A stretch of DNA of 7,870 nucleotides from Methanomassiliicoccales archaeon (lineage in GTDB: Archaea > Thermoplasmatota > Thermoplasmata > Methanomassiliicoccales > JACIVX01): positions 1 to 7,870 of the forward strand of contig JANHAK010000048.1 of NCBI GenBank assembly GCA_024464195.1. The letters are read 5' to 3'. How positions within the stretch are numbered: the stretch's first letter is position 1; the number at the start of each line of letters is the position of its first letter. This document shows positions 6,045 through 7,870 of the stretch, in pieces. The notes below the pieces were generated by a model. That model saw nothing but the letters and a program-made list of their open reading frames with translations, did not search any database and was not told the DNA's origin. The position numbers and the translations under genes are program-made.

Positions 6045-6614
6045 ATGAGGCGAGGCGGACGGTCATTTCTACGCATAAAAGACACATTATCACAAGATAA
6101 TGAGGATGCGACACTCTGCCTGTACACGAAATCTGAAGGTAGACTTGAAATCAATTGCTGTAAATGTCAAGGTAAGCAAGATTTGAGAAATCCTAGATGT
6201 TTTGAATCTGTTATCAAAATTCTTTCGATTGAACCTGGCGTTGATGAGATTATTCTAATGGGCGATCAAGATGTCTCGTACGACAAATCGATCATTAAAA
6301 TTCTTCAACACGCTTCGAAAATTGAAAGCTCATTCTTTTCTACATTTGCGAATTTTAACTTTAATAGGCATTGTACATCATGCCATATAAATCCACGGTT
6401 TCTACTGGGTCTTGTTATTGATCGTTTATCTGTTAAAGACATCAGACTCCCGTTGGGTAACCATTTTGAACATCAATCTGAAAAATGCCAGATTTGTTCA
6501 GAAAAACTAGAATTTTGGCTCAAATGCGCAAGTACAGAAATTGAGGCAATTGAACGAATTGTTGCGAGGGAACTTTTCATGGTGGTGACAACTAATGACG
6601 AAGGTCGTAATTAG
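6045..6614 (+). CDS. Cysteine-rich protein, probable detached N-terminal module of the adjacent secretion ATPase
   Basis: This 189-residue soluble protein has ten cysteines (25, 38, 39, 41, 52, 110, 113, 148, 151, 161), including two CxxC pairs (110/113 and 148/151) that suggest one or two zinc or other metal sites. The stretch CCKCQGKQDLRNPRCFESVIKIL, then EPGVDEIIL and a Y-DKSIIKIL helix (residues 38-87), resembles the Cys-rich N-terminal region that, as I remember it, is fused in front of the ATPase in haloarchaeal and other euryarchaeal type II/IV secretion ATPases. Here it is a separate gene whose end overlaps the ATPase start by 20 bases, which indicates coupled translation and supports a joint role. 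The C-terminal helix (165-180) is hydrophobic/charged and might contact the ATPase. No membrane segment or signal peptide is visible. The metal-binding role is inferred from cysteine spacing only. Confidence 0.7.
   Translation: MRRGGRSFLRIKDTLSQDNEDATLCLYTKSEGRLEINCCKCQGKQDLRNPRCFESVIKILSIEPGVDEIILMGDQDVSYDKSIIKILQHASKIESSFFSTFANFNFNRHCTSCHINPRFLLGLVIDRLSVKDIRLPLGNHFEHQSEKCQICSEKLEFWLKCASTEIEAIERIVARELFMVVTTNDEGRN
6581..6588 (+). promoter_or_regulatory. Shine-Dalgarno site of the secretion ATPase gene
   Basis: GGTGGTGA differs by one base from the archaeal anti-SD complement GGAGGTGA and ends 6 bases before the ATG at 6595. It lies inside the upstream coding sequence, so it fixes the ATPase start and shows that this internal gene is initiated by SD, unlike the leaderless first genes. 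Confidence 0.65.
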
Positions 6615-7870
6615 AAGTCCTATTTCAAGAAATCCAACGAACAATGATCAGCGAAGTATCGCAAAGAAAGGATTCGATAAACTTGTCGCTGAAAGAAGCA
6701 CTTACAGACCACACTATTCTGGCTGTTGGCTAATCAAGAACATTCCTCGGAACGCTAGAAAGATTGAAGAATATGAGATCAAAGATGCACGTGTCCAAAT
6801 TTTCTCTTTAAATGAAGGGATCGAATACCTCTATTATATTATGCCATGGGAGTATGAACTTTCAAACGAATTGACGCAAATCGTTCGAAAGACGATCGAG
6901 CACCTAGGACAAAATCCGCCAAGAGATTTTTCCCTTTGTTTTGATGAGCTGAATTCGTATGTTCAATCAACCTCGCTCCAATTGATCAACTCGTTCATCA
7001 ATAATAATGTTCTCATAAGAGATGACCATGGAACGGACAACGAAGAATTGCAGGAAAGGCTGGCGAGAATAGTAGCGAGATATACTGTAGGACTAGGGAT
7101 TCTCGAAGCGATGTTATCGGACGATCGCATCGAAGATATTTACATTGACGCGCCAGCTCATGAAAATCCCATCTATGTTACCATTAATGGGATTTCTGGG
7201 TCAAACAGCATCGTGAGATGCGTCACAAATGTTGTTGCGACAAACTCCGAAATTGAAGGGCTCGTCTCAAGATTCAGGCAATATAGCAGGAGACCTTTTT
7301 CAGAAGCTTTTCCTATTATGGAGATTGATGTTGCCAGCTTTGATACCCGTGCGACTGTGATTGGCCCACCGTTAAGCCCGATGGGCACGGCGATAGCCTT
7401 GAGAAGGCATTCTCGATTTCCATGGACTCTGCTGAAACTAGCGTTCAATGGGACTATTGATTGTTACATTGCTGCTCTCATTTCGTTTCTGATAGATGGC
7501 CGTACTACAATATTGATTTGTGGACCTCGAGGAGCAGGGAAATCTGCACTATTAGGTGCAACGCTATTCGAATTTCCAAGAACTCAGAGAATTCTCACAA
7601 TTGAGGATACCTCAGAATTGCCAGTGAAAAAGCTTCAGCAGCTTGGCTACAAGATCCAGTCAATACTTGTTGAAAATGAAATCGGTGTTGAAAGGGAAGA
7701 AAAAACAGACGAAGCACTCCGAGTCTCACTGAGACTTGGTGAGTCTGCCATTGTTTTAGGAGAAGTGCGAGGGAAAGAAGCTATTACGCTTTACGAAAGC
7801 ATGCGAACTGGAAAAGCGGGATCTTCCGTTCTCGGAACGATACATGGTGATTCCGCTAGGACTGTCTATG
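6595..7870 (+). CDS. Archaeal type II/IV secretion (pilus-type) ATPase, C-terminus cut by window end
   Basis: This is a cytoplasmic hexameric ATPase of the GspE/PilB/TadA/FlaI superfamily that drives assembly of type IV pilus-like fibres with a membrane platform protein. The window holds 425 residues. Residues 1-150 form an N-terminal region with IEYLYYIMPWEYELS (76-90). The N2 domain follows (ERLARIVARYTVGLGILEAML, then DDRIEDIYIDAP, 154-187). The motor contains Walker A GPRGAGKS (310-317), the Asp box IEDTSEL (336-342), Walker B SAIVLGEVRG (384-393, Glu390) and the His box SVLGTIHGDS (411-420). All catalytic motifs are intact; only the end of the motor and the C-terminus are missing. Start ATG 6595 follows a good SD and overlaps the previous gene by 20 bases. 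A platform (TadC/GspF-like) gene would be expected just downstream. The sequence does not say whether it makes adhesion pili or another fibre; an archaellum is less likely because no archaellum genes are nearby. Confidence 0.92.
   Translation, partial: MTKVVIRSPISRNPTNNDQRSIAKKGFDKLVAERSTYRPHYSGCWLIKNIPRNARKIEEYEIKDARVQIFSLNEGIEYLYYIMPWEYELSNELTQIVRKTIEHLGQNPPRDFSLCFDELNSYVQSTSLQLINSFINNNVLIRDDHGTDNEELQERLARIVARYTVGLGILEAMLSDDRIEDIYIDAPAHENPIYVTINGISGSNSIVRCVTNVVATNSEIEGLVSRFRQYSRRPFSEAFPIMEIDVASFDTRATVIGPPLSPMGTAIALRRHSRFPWTLLKLAFNGTIDCYIAALISFLIDGRTTILICGPRGAGKSALLGATLFEFPRTQRILTIEDTSELPVKKLQQLGYKIQSILVENEIGVEREEKTDEALRVSLRLGESAIVLGEVRGKEAITLYESMRTGKAGSSVLGTIHGDSARTVY

Noticed and set aside
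7173..7448. 91-residue minus-strand frame inside the ATPase gene
   Set aside because: The plus-strand frame carries all the ATPase motifs continuously through this region, so the antisense frame is incidental.
1..7870. CRISPR array, tRNA, rRNA or insertion sequence
   Set aside because: I saw no regularly spaced repeats, cloverleaf-like segment, rRNA-like sequence, transposase motif or terminal inverted repeats.

Overview
This window looks like archaeal chromosome, probably from a Thermoplasmatota euryarchaeon. It carries an archaeal-type (BPG-independent) phosphoglycerate mutase, an archaeal type II/IV secretion (pilus-family) ATPase and pilin-like proteins. A small protein resembles a family (DUF6015) that I recall mainly from Thermoplasmata. 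Most gene starts lack a Shine-Dalgarno (SD) sequence but have an AT-rich box A about 25-30 bases upstream, the arrangement expected of leaderless archaeal transcripts. Base composition is moderately AT-rich. The taxonomic assignment comes from memory of the families, not from a search.

Layout, left to right. Positions 1-93 may hold the start of a minus-strand gene that runs off the edge (weak call). About 510 bases without a convincing gene follow (94-605), holding a perfect 9-bp dyad and a pair of direct repeats 20 bp apart. Two plus-strand genes come next: a DUF6015-like small protein (606-998) and phosphoglycerate mutase apgM (1047-2279). A small zinc-ribbon protein with two membrane helices (2431-2772) is convergent with a minus-strand block. 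Read in transcription order from right to left, that block is a two-barrel U32 family protein (5847-3919), a pilin-like protein (3845-3315) and a second pilin-like protein (2804 to about 3313). A divergent promoter region (5848-6044) separates it from a plus-strand pair: a cysteine-rich protein (6045-6614) and a secretion ATPase that overlaps it by 20 bases and is cut by the window end (6595-7870).

How they fit together. apgM is housekeeping glycolysis/gluconeogenesis. The right half looks like part of a type IV pilus-like or secretion locus: the ATPase would power assembly, the cysteine-rich protein is probably its detached N-terminal module, and the two pilin-like proteins are likely minor subunits or assembly components. 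The U32 gene in the middle is probably an iron-sulfur enzyme of the RlhA/TrhP/UbiU class and need not be related to the pilus. The most interesting points are the second pilin-like gene, whose prepilin signal lies upstream of any ordinary start codon and seems to need an AUU start, and the split, overlapping ATPase module.
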